Source of the DNA: Rachycentron canadum
Lineage: Eukaryota > Chordata > Actinopteri > Carangiformes > Rachycentridae
DNA length: 64,000 nucleotides
Reading direction: 5' to 3'
Assembly (NCBI GenBank): GCA_038496675.1
Contig: CM076651.1
Span: forward strand, 14,034,613 to 14,098,612
Shown: positions 11,801 through 25,800 of the stretch, in pieces
How positions within the stretch are numbered: position 1 is the stretch's first letter
Layout of the letters: every line of letters starts with the position of its first letter
Made by a program: the position numbers and the translations under genes
Notes under the pieces: generated by a model
The model's database searches: none
What the model was told of the DNA's origin: nothing
The model's input: the letters and a program-made list of their open reading frames with translations, nothing else

Positions 11801-13808
11801 CACAGTATATCATACATAATTTATAGTTTACCTCAAATGAACTCTCCAGTTTTGATGGGCTGATTTACCTCTAAGCTCTATGCTGTTCTTATATCATCCC
11901 TTCTTCTCCTACAACATTTGTTTTCACATCAACAATGATCCAGAAAAGTAAAAAAGATCTGTATCTAATGATGACATGTGCTCTGGAGTGTTTTGGTAGA
12001 CAAATAAGACTACTCTGACATGTAGAGGAAATGTTACAGTGCCTGAGGGAAACCAAGCTCATTTCTGTGCCTGTCTGCTGTGTGTCCTCGATAAATATCA
12101 ACACTGATGATAAAGACACTGAAACAGGCCAGATCTGCTAACAGACGCTTTTATTCAATCAGCCTGACATTTACATTGACATTGCTTTGCCACCACTGAA
12201 AGCATTTCATTTTCTGCAAACAGTTGGCTCTGTGTTACATTCTCTCTGTCTCAAAGCTCTGACTTGATAAATTGTGGCTAAAATTGAGTCATTCATCACT
12301 GACTCATGGTCCACCCATCTGTTTAAATCTTCTGGGGTCATGTTTAATTTAGCTAAAAGGCTACCAAAGCTATTGAGTTCATCTAACACCAGCAGCATCT
12401 ATTGCTATTCTAACCAGCAGGTGCTTAAATGCCAAAGTTGGCATTAACTCCACTCATTCCATATTTTATTAGAGAACTGAACCTGCAGCTTGTGGGTGTT
12501 ATGAAATGTATTTTCCTGGTTTGTGTTTGTCTTTTTTGCAGGAAAGTTTGGAGTATATCTTCCTAATAATCTTCACGTTAGAGTGCTTTCTGAAGATAGT
12601 GGCATATGGGCTTGTTTTCCATGAAGGTGCCTATTTACGGAACTGTTGGAACATATTGGACTTTGTCATCGTCTTCATGGGGTAAAATGAGCTGTGTGAT
12701 CCACTGCCAAAGGACACAGTTTTTCTTGATCAATGTAACAGCAAAAGCTGAAAATGTATATTTTTTTAAATCGACACTCCTCAAGTCATCAAGGCTATGG
12801 TTTTAATGGGGTAGGTGCTTACATCATCTTTTTTCCAACAGTCTTGTCACCTTTGTTATGGATACGGTCCATAAGATATCTGGTGTACCAATGGAGAAGG
12901 GTGGGGGCTTTGACATGAAGGCACTGAGAGCCTTCAGAGTGTTACGACCCCTACGCCTCGTCTCTGGAGTCCCCAGTAAGAGTCTATGCTTTAATCCATA
13001 AATAACACAGAAAGCCCTTGTTGCTGTACTATACTGTGCAATCAAAATGGAGTTACTTTATATCTTTATTCTGGAAACTCTATTAAGATTTTTTTTATAC
13101 AGTATTGTGATTGTTCTGTTTGTACTCTCCACCTTCAGGCCTGCAGGTGGTGATGAACTCCATCCTCAAGGCCATGCTGCCTCTGTTGCATATTGCCCTG
13201 CTAGTCTTTTTACTGGTCACCATATATGCCATCATGGGACTTGAGCTCTTCAAGTGCAAAATGCATAAAACCTGCTATTACACTGGCACAAGTATGTATA
13301 AAGGCCACAATCAGGTACAGTTTTGTAAGTTATTTCATATTATTATGTTATATTCTCCTCTTTTCTTTGGTCCACAGATATCTATGCTACAGCAGAAGGC
13401 GAGCTACCTGCTCCCTGTGCTCAGGCTGGTAACGGACGCCGCTGCATCATCAATGGTTCTGAGTGTAGACCAGGCTGGGAGGGTCCCAACAATGGCATTA
13501 CCCACTTTGATAACATTGGCTTTGCCATGCTGACCGTCTATCAGTGCATCACCATGGAGGGATGGACCAAAGTGCTCTACTGGGTCAGTGAATCACTCCA
13601 TTGTTGGAAAATTTGTGTTCTAATCACAAACACTTCAGCATCTTCGGTGTTGAACAACGTTTACCTCAGCAGAACACACTGATTAACGGAGAGTTTTCTT
13701 TCAGATTAATGATGCTATTGGAAATGAATGGCCCTGGCTCTACTTTGTTCCTCTCATTCTGCTGGGCTCCTTCTTTGTCCTCAATCTGGTTCTAGGTGTG
13801 CTCAGTGG
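8655..13808 (+). CDS. cacna1s: cacna1s exons 1-7: N-terminus and repeat I
   Basis: Exons are 8655-8839, 10221-10326, 12542-12681, 12842-12975, 13139-13291, 13378-13583 and 13705-13808. The cytosolic N-terminus (about 58 aa) leads into IS1 (ILLTIFANCVALAVF). Exon 4 carries the IS4 voltage sensor (LRAFRVLRPLRLVSGVP). Exons 5-6 hold IS5 and a long extracellular loop with paired cysteines. The pore reads TMEGW at residues 298-302, with E300 at 13557-13559, followed by T303 and K304. Exon 4 is 134 nt, a little shorter than I would expect from mammalian L-type genes, so the IS3-S4 region is compact. Exon 7 carries IS6 (LGSFFVLNLVLGVLSG). Confidence 0.95.
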
Positions 13809-16800
13809 GTAAGACTTCATTGATCTTTGATTATTTCTACTGGCTACATCTGGCTTCTCAACACAAACAAGCTATAAACAATCACATTTCTTCTTTTACT
13901 TTTCTGCACCCTCCTCCCAGAGAGTTTACCAAGGAGAGAGAGAAGGCTAGGTCACGTGGAGAGTTTCAGAAGTTGCGAGAGCGTCAGCAGCTGGATGAAG
14001 ACCTCCATGGGTATATGGAGTGGATCACTCATGCTGAGGTTCTGGATGCTGATCAAGAGGGCAAAGGTAAATCCACCTCAGTACCCATTCAATATAGAAA
14101 TACTGAATACAACAGAAATATAACTTTTATTCACTTGTCAGGATTGCTGCCTTTGACCAGTGGAGATTCTGAGACAGACAGCCTGTTTGACCTGGAGGGC
14201 AAGAGTCGGATCATCTACTACTAGTGAGTCCACTGTTTTCGTAAATGTGTATCTGCAGTAACTACAGCAACTTGGCACAAAAAGCTAGAGTTTATTTTTA
14301 TGTATGTGTGTGTGTGTTTAGCCGTCTGGCCCGTCGCTGGAATCGTTTCTTCAGGATGAAGTGCCTGGTGTATGTGAAAACCAAGAGCTTTTACTGGTTG
14401 GTGATGTTCCTCGTTTTTCTGAACACCCTGACCATAGCAACAGAGTACCACCACCAGCCTGACTGGCTCACTTCTCTACAAGGTCAGTGATTAATTTGTT
14501 ATTGCGAATGTTTGTTCACATGAATTCTGTCCTTCCCAGCCTCATCCATTCTTCTCTATCCTCTCTTATCTCAACAGATGTTGCCAGTCGTGTACTGCTG
14601 GTGCTGTTTGTCATTGAGATGTTTGTAAAGATGTATGCTCTGGGTCCCAGAGCATATTTCATGTCTCTGTTTAACCGTTTTGACTTCTTTGTGGTGCTAT
14701 GTGGCATCCTGGAGATGATCATGCTGTCTGCAGGAGCTGTGGCTCCTCTGGGTTTCTCTGTACTCAGGTGTATTCGGCTGCTGAGGATCCTCAAAGTAAC
14801 AAAGTAAATCCAGTCACCTCAAATGATCACTTGCACCAAATTTAACAGTCGTAGTGTTATTTTATTGTCTCCCCTCTCAACTGCTTTGCAGGTACTGGAC
14901 CTCTCTAAGTAATCTCGTGGCTTCCCTCCTTAACTCTGTCCGTTCCATCGCCTCCCTGCTCCTCCTCCTCTTCCTCTTTATTGTCATCTTCTCACTCCTC
15001 GGCATGCAAGTTTTTGGGGGGAAATTTAACTTTCCTGACTACAGACCCCGCCGCAGTAACTTTGACAACTTCCCTCAGGCACTCATCAGCGTATTTCAGG
15101 TGAGGATAGACACTGATTTATACATGCACCTTTTGCACCTTATAAAGGTCTGGTTTGATTTTGTTAAACCTCACTTGCTTAATTTTTATGATGCATAGTT
15201 TGCAGGGGGAAATTGTCTAATTTTTAACTGTTAACTGTCTCTCAGATCCTAACAGGAGAGGACTGGACAAGCATCATGAATAATGGCATTATGGCCCACG
15301 GGGGGCCAGATTTCCCTGGCATCCTGGTAGCCATCTACTTTATCATCCTCTTTGTCTGTGGAAACTGTATCCTTTACACATACTCACCATGAAATGTAGG
15401 ATTTATAAATTGGATACATAACAATAAAGTTCCCAAGATGTACCCCAAGATTTTGTTTTCCTGAGTTCAGTGCAATCAGACATCCTCCTCAATGTCTTCT
15501 TGGCCATCGCTGTCGACAACCTGGCAGAGGCTGAGAGTCTGACTTCAGCTCAGAAAGAAAAGGCAGAGGAGAAGTTGAGAAGGAAGCTGCTAAGGTTAAT
15601 AATATAAGTTTAACCTGAGTGAGATGATGTGCTCTGTCTACCCATAGCTCAACTTTATTCCATTTCTTTCTGTTCTTGCCCTCCAGGTCCAAAATGCCTG
15701 ACAAGACTGATGAGGAGAGGGAGAGGATAGCTAAGAAACTATTAGAGCAGAGGGCCAAGATGGAGGGCATGCCCACCACAGCCAAGGTTGGTGTTGTTTC
15801 TAATATCATATCACGTATTTACTCTCAACACTGACATACCAATAATAAAATAAATACTTATTTGTAAAGATAGCATATATACATATGTATGTGTGTTTTT
15901 TCCAGCTGAAAGTTGATGAATTTGAGTCCAATGTCAATGAAGTGAAAGATCCATTCCCACCTGCAGACTTCCCAGGTAATACAAACTTTGCTCACATCTT
16001 GAGCCATTTTTCTCACTAATGCAGTTGTAGAAGAAGGAGTTCTGGTTGCAGGGATTCATATTCATTACACTGGCTGTTTACCAATGCTGCTGTCTTGGCT
16101 ATGTTACAGTATAAGTATAGTAACCCCACATTATTATTAGACTAAGCCGATTCCACATGCTGAGTTTATAGCAGTCTAAAGGCAGGCTATTTTCACACTA
16201 CTCTGGTGACTACCATATAAAGCTTACTATGTGATTCAGTATAGGCAGTTTAACAGGCAGTTTAGAGTTCTTTTTTTTTTTGCTGGATATTTGTTTTTCT
16301 ATTTTCAGAGGTGTCATTGCAGTATAAAACTTTGAGTTTTCTTCTACATGGTAGGTGATGACGAGGAGGAAGAGCCTGATATCCCCATCAGTCCTCGCCC
16401 CCGACCAATGGCCGACCTACAGCTGAAGGAAGAAGCGGTTCCACTGCCTGAAGCCAGCTCCTTTTTCATCTTTGGCCCTCAGAACAAGTCAGAATCTGAT
16501 TGTCCTTGTGCATAACACCAACCTGAAAACATATTAGCTGTAATGATAAATGATATGTGTGTGTGTCTATGTGTGCTTACATGTGGCTTTTCACTTATAT
16601 GCAGGTTCCGAAAGCTGTGCTACAAGATCATCAATGCTTCGTCCTTCACCAACTTAATCCTGCTGTTCATCCTGCTCTCCTCCATCTCCCTGGCAGCTGA
16701 GGACCCCATTGATCCCAAGTCCTACAGAAACCAGGTAACATTCACGTGATGATGGACAATGACTGTTATAAATTGGGACAAATTTGAAAACAACCCTGGT

Positions 16801-19800
16801 GTCTGTGTTTTTCTTCCAGATCTTGGCCTATGCTGACATTGTCTTCACAACTGTGTTCACCATTGAGATTGTGCTAAAGGTAAAGTCAACGGAAAGTTCT
16901 ATGCTGTGTGTTTCAGTATACTCTATGTCTAACTAGGGTTGTCAAGCTACTGATTGATAGAAAATGTGTGTAATGTATATAATAAAGTGTTTAAACGTGA
17001 TAGAATTGTATCTCTAAAATGGACAACAAAGCCTTCTTACCCATTCGATGTTATGAAATAATGTTGAGAAATAATTCTCTGAAACCACATTAAGAATATC
17101 ACATTACTGAAATATTGCAGGTCTAGTGTTTTTCTATACATATACTCAATTCTCTATATTCGCAGCTTGTTGCTTTTTATTCTGTACTACTTTGCTTCAG
17201 TATTCTGTGTATAACTGTGATGTACCTGACTGGCAGATGACAGTGTATGGAGCATTTATGCACGAAGGCTCCTTCTGCCGTAACTCCTTCAACATCCTGG
17301 ATCTGATTGTGGTTGGAGTCTCCCTGCTGTCTATGGGAATGGAGTAAGTTGGGATTGTTAGATTAGATATGGACAATCCTATTGTCCATATCTAATCTAT
17401 CTAATCTAGTTTTTTCTCATCCTAGTTTTTTTTTTAATATTCCCATACATACATATGAAAACCCTGTGCTTTGTGTAATATGCAGATCCAGTGCCATCTC
17501 TGTGGTGAAGATTCTCAGGGTGTTGAGGGTCCTGAGGCCTCTTAGGGCCATCAACAGAGCAAAAGGGTTGAAGGTGAAACACATTCTTACATAATTCCAC
17601 GAGGGAAATGTTTATTTGGAAGAAGTATTCAGATCCTTCACTTAACTATCAAGTTTACAACAATGAGAAAATACATTACAAGTTTAAAAGGTTTAACCTG
17701 CAGAAAATGCACATTAAGTACAAATACTTCAAAGTAATTGTATTTACTCAAATTCTACCACTGTATGTTTTCGACATACTAACTGGACTCAGTGTTAAGT
17801 GGTCATTTCTTGTCTTTAATTACAGCATGTGGTTCAGTGTGTGTTTGTGGCCATCAAAACCATTGGAAACATTGTCCTGGTCACCATGCTGCTGAATTTC
17901 ATGTTTGCCTGTATTGGAGTGCAACTCTTTAAGGTAGGCTCTGCCACCACATGTATAAAATTGTAAAGGTCATACTCGTCACATATTTTTTTGCTGCATC
18001 TGTATTAAATGTGCCGTTTATTCTTTTATCTCACAGGGTAAATTCTATAGCTGCACAGACTCGTCCAAAATGACTGGGGAGGAATGCCAGTAAGGCAAAC
18101 TTCTTTCAGATAAAAATAATTTATCAAAACCCTAATGCGTTTTTATTATAATATATATTTTAGATTGATGAATCACTGTGTCTGCTCTCAGGGGATCCTT
18201 CTTGAAGCACATGGATAATTCCCTACAAGATACAGTGTTGGCTAAGAGAGAATGGCTCAACAGTGACTTCAACTTTGACAATGTGCTCTACGGCATGCTG
18301 GCTCTCTTCACTGTTTCTACATTTGAGGGCTGGCCAAAGTAAGCACCACATAAATGTTGATTTGACAAATAGTTTCTTCAATAGTACTGTTTTGAGTGTG
18401 TGAGTTAGAAGACAGAATATTGCATTACGTGGATATTGAGTTGAAAGTAATTCCATTGTCTGCCCCCAGAGAGGCAATGTATCCTGTTAAATCCACTAAA
18501 TTTTAAATTTCATCAACACAAATTACCCTTATTGTATCTCTGATCTTTGATCCTTGTCCTGCCAACTTCCTCTCCTCCCTCTACATCATTTCATGTGTTT
18601 CCAGACTCTTATACAGAGCCATCGATTCAGATACAGAAGACATGGGTCCTGTCTTCAACAACCGTGTGGACGTGTCCATCTTCTTCATCATCTACATCAT
18701 CCTCATTGCCTTCTTCATGATGAACATCTTCGTGGGCTTTGTCATTGTGACCTTCCAGGAGCAGGGCGAGCAGGAGTATAAGAACTGTGAGCTGGACAAG
18801 AACCAGGTACATTAAGACCCTCAGAGAAGAAACCATGGACACGCTTGCTCAGTACAACCTGTTCCTCAAATGCAGAATTGCTGCTTATTCTTCTTTAACC
18901 CACCTTTTTTCTTCTTTCAGCGTCAGTGCGTGCAGTATGCCTTGAAGGCTCGTCCTCTGAGATGCTACATCCCCAAAAACCCCTACCAGTACAGGGTCTG
19001 GTACATTGTCACCTCCTCCTACTTTGAGTACCTCATGTTCTTCCTAATTATGCTCAACACCTTGTGTCTAGGGATGCAGGTATGTAAATCAAGGTCATGC
19101 TGCATCCTAAAAACACTGATTGTATTGAGGCTGCTGACAAACAATATTCAGTGTCAGTGTGAATTCAGAATCTTTAGATGCAGATGGGAGCATTTCTCTC
19201 TTCCAAGAGCACAAGGGTTCAGTGTTTGTTCCAGCATTTAATTAATGAAAATGTGAAAGTTTGACGCAGTATTTAAAATATGGGGCATGACAATTTCCCA
19301 CCAATTCCCAGACTAATTAATTTTGGGAGGAATTTATAGCAGATTAGTGCAGAGTGCTGTACTTTGTCAATTAATTTACAGTTCATTTTTTGTGTGGATT
19401 TTTCCTGTAACTAAGGTCGAAGAGGACAATACAAAACACTGAGCAAATGAGATTTAATGTTCAAAGATTTGTTATATTGAGTAGTAGTATGAGTGAATTA
19501 CCATGTTATGTTGAGATTCATTTTTATTTTTGCATTTGAACAGCACTGTAATCAGTCGGACCATGTGACCAAGCTGTCAGACACTCTGAATTTGATCTTC
19601 ACTGTGCTTTTTACTGTGGAGATGATTCTCAAGCTCATGGCCTTCAAAGCCAGGGTAAACCCTCAATTATCTCTTGTTCAGATGATTATCTACTACAATC
19701 TAGTGTCCCACTCTCTCACCAGTGCTTTACCCCTATACAGGGTTACTTTGGAGACCCCTGGAATGTCTTTGATTTCATTATTGTTGTTGGCAGCGTTGTT

Positions 19801-22800
19801 GATGTCATCTTGAGCGAGGTTGATGTGAGTACAAATAACAAAGTTTTTTTTTTTTAATCTGTTCTAATGAATTCCACAGATGTCAGATTCTCTTTGCAGG
19901 TGATTTGTATATTAAAGTCCCTGTTGTCGTAATGAGACATTCCCAGTCAACAGTATGATTTCAACTGAAATGATTGTATTTATTCAATGCTCCGACCCAG
20001 AAGCATATTATCGTGGCCCAACAGCTGATTGGTGCCAGCAGAACTAGCTCACAGGACATGGTCAGTACTGTTGTTGGCCATTTTCACCTCAACCCCTTCA
20101 CTCTCACTCCCCTCGGTGTCTTATGCAAACTTAGCTGCACTTCCTTCACATAACCACCAAAACATTCCATCATCTCCACAATTACTTAATGCAATGTGTT
20201 CATTGATCCGATGTTTTATATGTGTTTGAGCCCTTAAAAAGAGCACAATATCAATTAAGGATTTTAATGTGATGTGAGAATGCCACACAAACACAATGTT
20301 CCCTCTGGCTAGTCACACTTTTCTCTTGTCACTGTCGCACTGCATCATTATCATCTTTTTCAAACACAAGCATCTAGCAAATTCAGTTTTCTCCACCCAA
20401 AATGTATTTGATGACTTCTCTTCCTCCAGTTCCTCCTGTTCTTTCTATTCATTTCTTTCTTATCCCCATCAAACCCACCATCCTCCATGCACCTCACTCC
20501 TCATCTGTCTATCCTCCACAGACTGCCCTGGCCTCCAGTGGAGGGCTGTACTGTCTTCATGGCTGTGCTGTAAATATCTGAACTGCACTGCACTGCACTG
20601 CTGCATGAGCCTTGCTGTGTGAGCACTCCACTATGTTCTCTACTAAACTCTACTGAACCGTGTGCCGCTCAAACTACTGGTGAAACATCTACATTTCTAC
20701 TGTCTGTCTCATCTTACACAGCCAATGTAAGCTAACACCTCAAGTTGTTTGCCATATTGTGTTACAGTATGGCTCGGGCTCAAACAGTTCTACATCTCAA
20801 TACTGTATAAATAATTCATACACCAAGTATGAATTGTGGCTGAATTGATTGAAAGCTGTTAATAGTTTGGTAGCAAAACGTGTGTATTTGTTTATATTTG
20901 CATGAGTGACAAGCTGCAGCTGCCCTTCTAGTTTTTAGCAACCAATCCCCGGAGGCTTTGTAACTTAAGGTGGAAAAGGTGTCTTTAATATTAACCCTAT
21001 TTTGAGATTGTACATCATACTTTATTAATGTTTAACAATTGATAAATGCAATGTCTGCTTTGTGCCTCTTATGATATTATACTTAATGATATTATACCTT
21101 CTATGAAATATATAACTTGTGTAACTGCAGTTTGTAATCTCTTCATTTACTTTGTGCAGGAGACAAATCCTATGCAAGCAATTGCTGTAAGTCAAACACC
21201 ACTTATATTTAAAGCCAGCAATGTTTCTTTTCTCTTTTTCCAATGGTTTCTTTTCCTCAAACGTTTGTTTGTTTTCGTCCTCAGGCATCTGAAAATGCTT
21301 CAGTTTCAATCACATTCTTCCGACTCTTTCGTGTTATGCGTCTGGTCAAACTTCTGAACCGTTCAGAGGGCATCCGTAACCTGCTGTGGACCTTCATCAA
21401 GTCCTTCCAGGTCTGTCACATTGTCATCATCACTTTTATTAACATTCTCCACTTGTTTCAACCCAGTTTTAATTACCTGACTGTTTGGTTTGTGTCTACA
21501 GGCTCTCCCACATGTAGCTCTGCTTATTGTGATGCTCTTCTTTATCTACGCTGTCATTGGGATGCAGGTACAGTCCTCAAGCCAGTTTATTTTTATATAG
21601 TGCTAGTTCACAATATAAGTTATCTCAAGGTATTTTCCAAATAGAGAAGGTCTAGACCGGCTCAATGAAATTATTTACAGACAATAATCACCAAGAGCAA
21701 GCACTTGCCCACAGTGGCAAGGATAAACCTCCATTTAAGAGGCAGAAACCTTGAGCAGAACCAGACTCAGGGTGGGTGGCCATGTGCTGTGTGGGTTGAA
21801 AGAGAGAGAGAAGAGAGAGAAAGAGAGAAAGGAAAGAGCAAGATCATATGCAGTAACAACAATAGTAGCTGTAATACTGCAACATATATCAGTACAGTAG
21901 AATGGAAGCTGGTAATAGTATTAGTTCTGATTATTAAGTATTATGAATTTAGCAGCAGGTGTTGAGCAGGTTCACAGGACAGGTCTTCTATATTTTTTCT
22001 CTGTATAAAAACATGTAGCTCTCTGCCACAACGATAAGTTTCTGTATTTGCACTGATTTTGACTGAGACTGCAACAACCCTACAGATCTTTGGAAAGATT
22101 GCCTTAGTGGACGGCACTCAAATCAACCGCAACAACAACTTCCAGACATTCCCTCAGGCTGTTCTGATGTTATTCCGGTGAGTGTGTGGGCCGAGATGCG
22201 GTTCAAACCTCATTGCTTGCAGAATGAAAAGCAGAGCTGAGATCTCACTGTAGTTGGTGTGCATCTACTTATCCAGATGTGCTACTGGAGAGGCTTGGCA
22301 GGAAGTCATGATGGCTTCGATGTACGGGAAGAAGTGTGACCCCAAGTCTGACTTCCTGCCAGGAGAGGAGTACACCTGCGGTTCCAACTTTGCTGTCTTC
22401 TACTTCCTTAGCTTCTACTGTCTCTGTGCCTTCCTGGTGAGAAGCAGCCATGGAGTCAACAGTTACCTTTAAGCTGGTTTCATATTTTAACTATTATCAT
22501 GTGATAAAAAAAATCTATTCTCTTTTCCCTATTGAAACAGTATATATAAAGCTGTTATTCCTTTCTTCTTCAGATCCTCAACCTGTTTGTAGCCGTCATC
22601 ATGGACAACTTTGACTATCTGACCCGTGATTGGTCTCTTCTTGGTCCTCATCATCTGGATGAGTTTAAGAAGATTTGGGCTGAATATGACCCTGAAGCCA
22701 CGTATGCCTGAACCCTAATTTTTTTATATGTTCATTTAACCCCAGTGACTAGGTCAGATTCAGGTGTGTGCCATTTCAGATGATTACAACATATCTCCCT

Positions 22801-25800
22801 GATCTAACAGGGGTAGAATTAAACATCTGGATGTGGTGACGTTGCTGCGACGCATTCAGCCTCCACTGGGCTTTGGCAAGTTCTGTCCTCATCGTGCTGC
22901 ATGTAAGGTACATAAAATCATAAACAAGGTGAAAAAGCAAATGGTGATCTGCACATATTGTATGTAAGTCATCAGATAGTTAGAGTTTAGGTTCATGACT
23001 GTTGATTGAACATTAACAAAATCACTGCAGATGGACATTGTAGTCAAGGAACATACAAATAATACATGAAGAAAGACTATAATAAATTCAATAGTCAACG
23101 TACCACCATTACTACTAGATAACAGGTGTCTCACAATGTAATTTTATTCTTAATTTATATCCATTAAATTATAAACTATTTTCTGCAACTTATACATTGT
23201 ATCCTCTACCAATCAAGGTCCTCACAGGTTCACCTCTTCTCCATCACCAAGCCTTCCTCCCCCTACCTAAAATGATATTGTGATGATGACGATAATGATA
23301 AATACTCTTTATTAAGTAGTTAGTTAGTTTAGTTAAGTCAGTTGATGAAACCATAAAGACAAAAAGTATTAAGACTTAAGACTTATTAAGACATTCTGTT
23401 GTTTTCTGTGTTCCCCGTAGCGTTTGGTTGGTATGAACATGCCTCTCAACAGTGATGGCACCGTGACCTTTAATGCCACCCTCTTCGCTCTGGTCAGGAC
23501 GGCTCTGAAGATCAAAACAGAAGGTATAATGCATCAATCTAGAGTTCATATACAATATAGGTTTTCTCCTCCAACTGGATGTGTAAGCTGTAAATTATGG
23601 ATTGTTCTGAACAGGTAACTTTGAGCAGGCCAATGAGGAGCTGAGAGCCATTATAAAGAAAATCTGGAAGCGCACAAGTATGAAACTGCTAGATCAGGTC
23701 ATCCCCCCAATAGGAGGTGAGTCTAAATCAATAGAATTAGTTTCATTTCACCTTTACATAATAATCCAATGTTTCTCACAACGGTTGCTTGACTTGTATG
23801 GTTATAGATGATGAGGTGACTGTGGGGAAATTTTACGCCACCTTCCTGCTCCAGGACCATTTCCGCAAATTCCTGAAGTGTCAGGAGGAGTACTACGGCT
23901 ACCGGCCCTCAAAGAAAAGTGCCTCAGGGCCAGAGATCCAGGTGACCAGTCAATACGCAGTTAAATCATGTTATTAGTATAATGTTTAAAATGTCAGACT
24001 GAAAATTACTGCATGATAATTGCAAATGACTCTGAAATTCACGAGCGATAGTAAGCGTTTTTCAGAGTAGCATGCCATGCAAAAATGTTAATGCATATTG
24101 TTTTTCTTTTGGCGCTTAGATGTAAACAAATCAATAAAATATTGTATCAGCAAGTTTTCTATGCACTTCACTGTTGCTAATATACTTATTTTACAAGTGT
24201 AGCCCTGCTTATATCTCACATGGTCCTTCTCTTACACCAGGAATCTACTTCATCTTTTGTCTTCTTCCCATCCTTGGGAGAATGGTGCTATATGCCTCTG
24301 CTCTTCATTTCTCCACATCTGTGTTTTTCTAGGCAGGTCTGAGGAGCATAGAGGAGGAGGCCGCTCCAGAGATGCACAGGGCCATTTCAGGAGACCTGCA
24401 GAATGAGGACGAGATGGACAGAGCGATGGAGGAGGCTGGAGAGGAGAGAATTTTCCAGGTGAAAAGCACTTCCTGATATAAAGTGCAATTCATCCAATCT
24501 TAGTTTAGAGTACAGTTATTTGTTATGATTAGTTTTAACATTTGATAACAATTTTCTATAGATGGCCTTTGATTCACTGAAAACCATTTAAAATCATCAA
24601 AAATGCCCAGTGTCAGTGTCAATTTATGGCTTTTTTACAGTTCCTGAAAAGTGGGCATTTTGGATACATTAATGCAGATACATGCCACATTGTCCTGATT
24701 CTGCCTTATGATGATGACGTAGATGGGAGTGACTTCTGTTTGATCAACCATGTGCACTAATGTGGGATTGTACCTCAGTGTGTGCTTGTCTTACTTTCTA
24801 TTTCCAGCGTACTCACGGCCTGTTTGGTGACCGGGTGGACTCATTCTCCGCTGAGCCCACTAATGCTCAGTCCCCACAGATGACCAACCAGCGGCCTCTC
24901 AAGTTCTCTGAAAGCCAGTCTCCACCAAACTCTGCGGCCTTGATGCCCACTACCGAATTTTTCCCCACAACCACGCCAAAGAGCAACACTAACAACAACG
25001 CCTTCGCAGAGTGAGCACAGTACATATTCCCATTTGTCATGACAACACATGCTCAGGGTGAATATGTCTGATGAGTGGTCATTTTTGTTGTCTTTTAGAT
25101 TATCATTTGAAAGAGAAGGCAGTCCCGAAGAGTTTTACAATCCTAATGAGGATGCAGAGCCAGGTACGTTCAGAGGTCTGGCACCAAAACAGGGTTCCTT
25201 TGACGGGGTGGGAAGGTTGAAGGACGGCATGGTGGTGTAGTGGTTTGCGCTGTCACGTCACAGAAAAAATTCTGGATTTGAAAATGGGGCTCCTGGGTTC
25301 CTTCTGGGTTCTCCAGCTTCCTCCTTCAGTCCAATGACATGCACATTAGGTTAACAGGCACTTCTAAAGTGTGTATGTGAGGGTGAATGGTTGTCTCTAT
25401 ATGTCAGTATGGTAGACTGGCATCCCAATGTAATTGGCTCAAGTCCCCCAGCAACCCTATAAAGATAAGCCTTATGGATAATGGAAGTGTTTTTGCAATT
25501 GAGAATGATCTTTTCTTTTTTGTAACCAGTTTTGGTGTCCAGTGCTACAGTCACACTCAGTGTACTTTAAATTTAACGTGAACCAAAAGGTCAAATTCAA
25601 GTTCAGCAAGAAATCAGGCAAATGGCTAAAATGCCAGCAGATAATAAAGATACAGGAAATAATTATTTTTTATTATTGATTAATATTAATTGTTTTCTCA
25701 ATTAATGTAGTAATGAGAAGATGTCAGTAAATGGTAAAAATGCCTGATCCATTTTCCCTGAGCCAAATGTAATGTCTGCATATTACGTGTTGCTCCAACC

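Noticed and set aside
13047..13533. Unspliced frames running through cacna1s exons and introns
   Set aside because: They include clear introns; splice sites and homology define the real exons.
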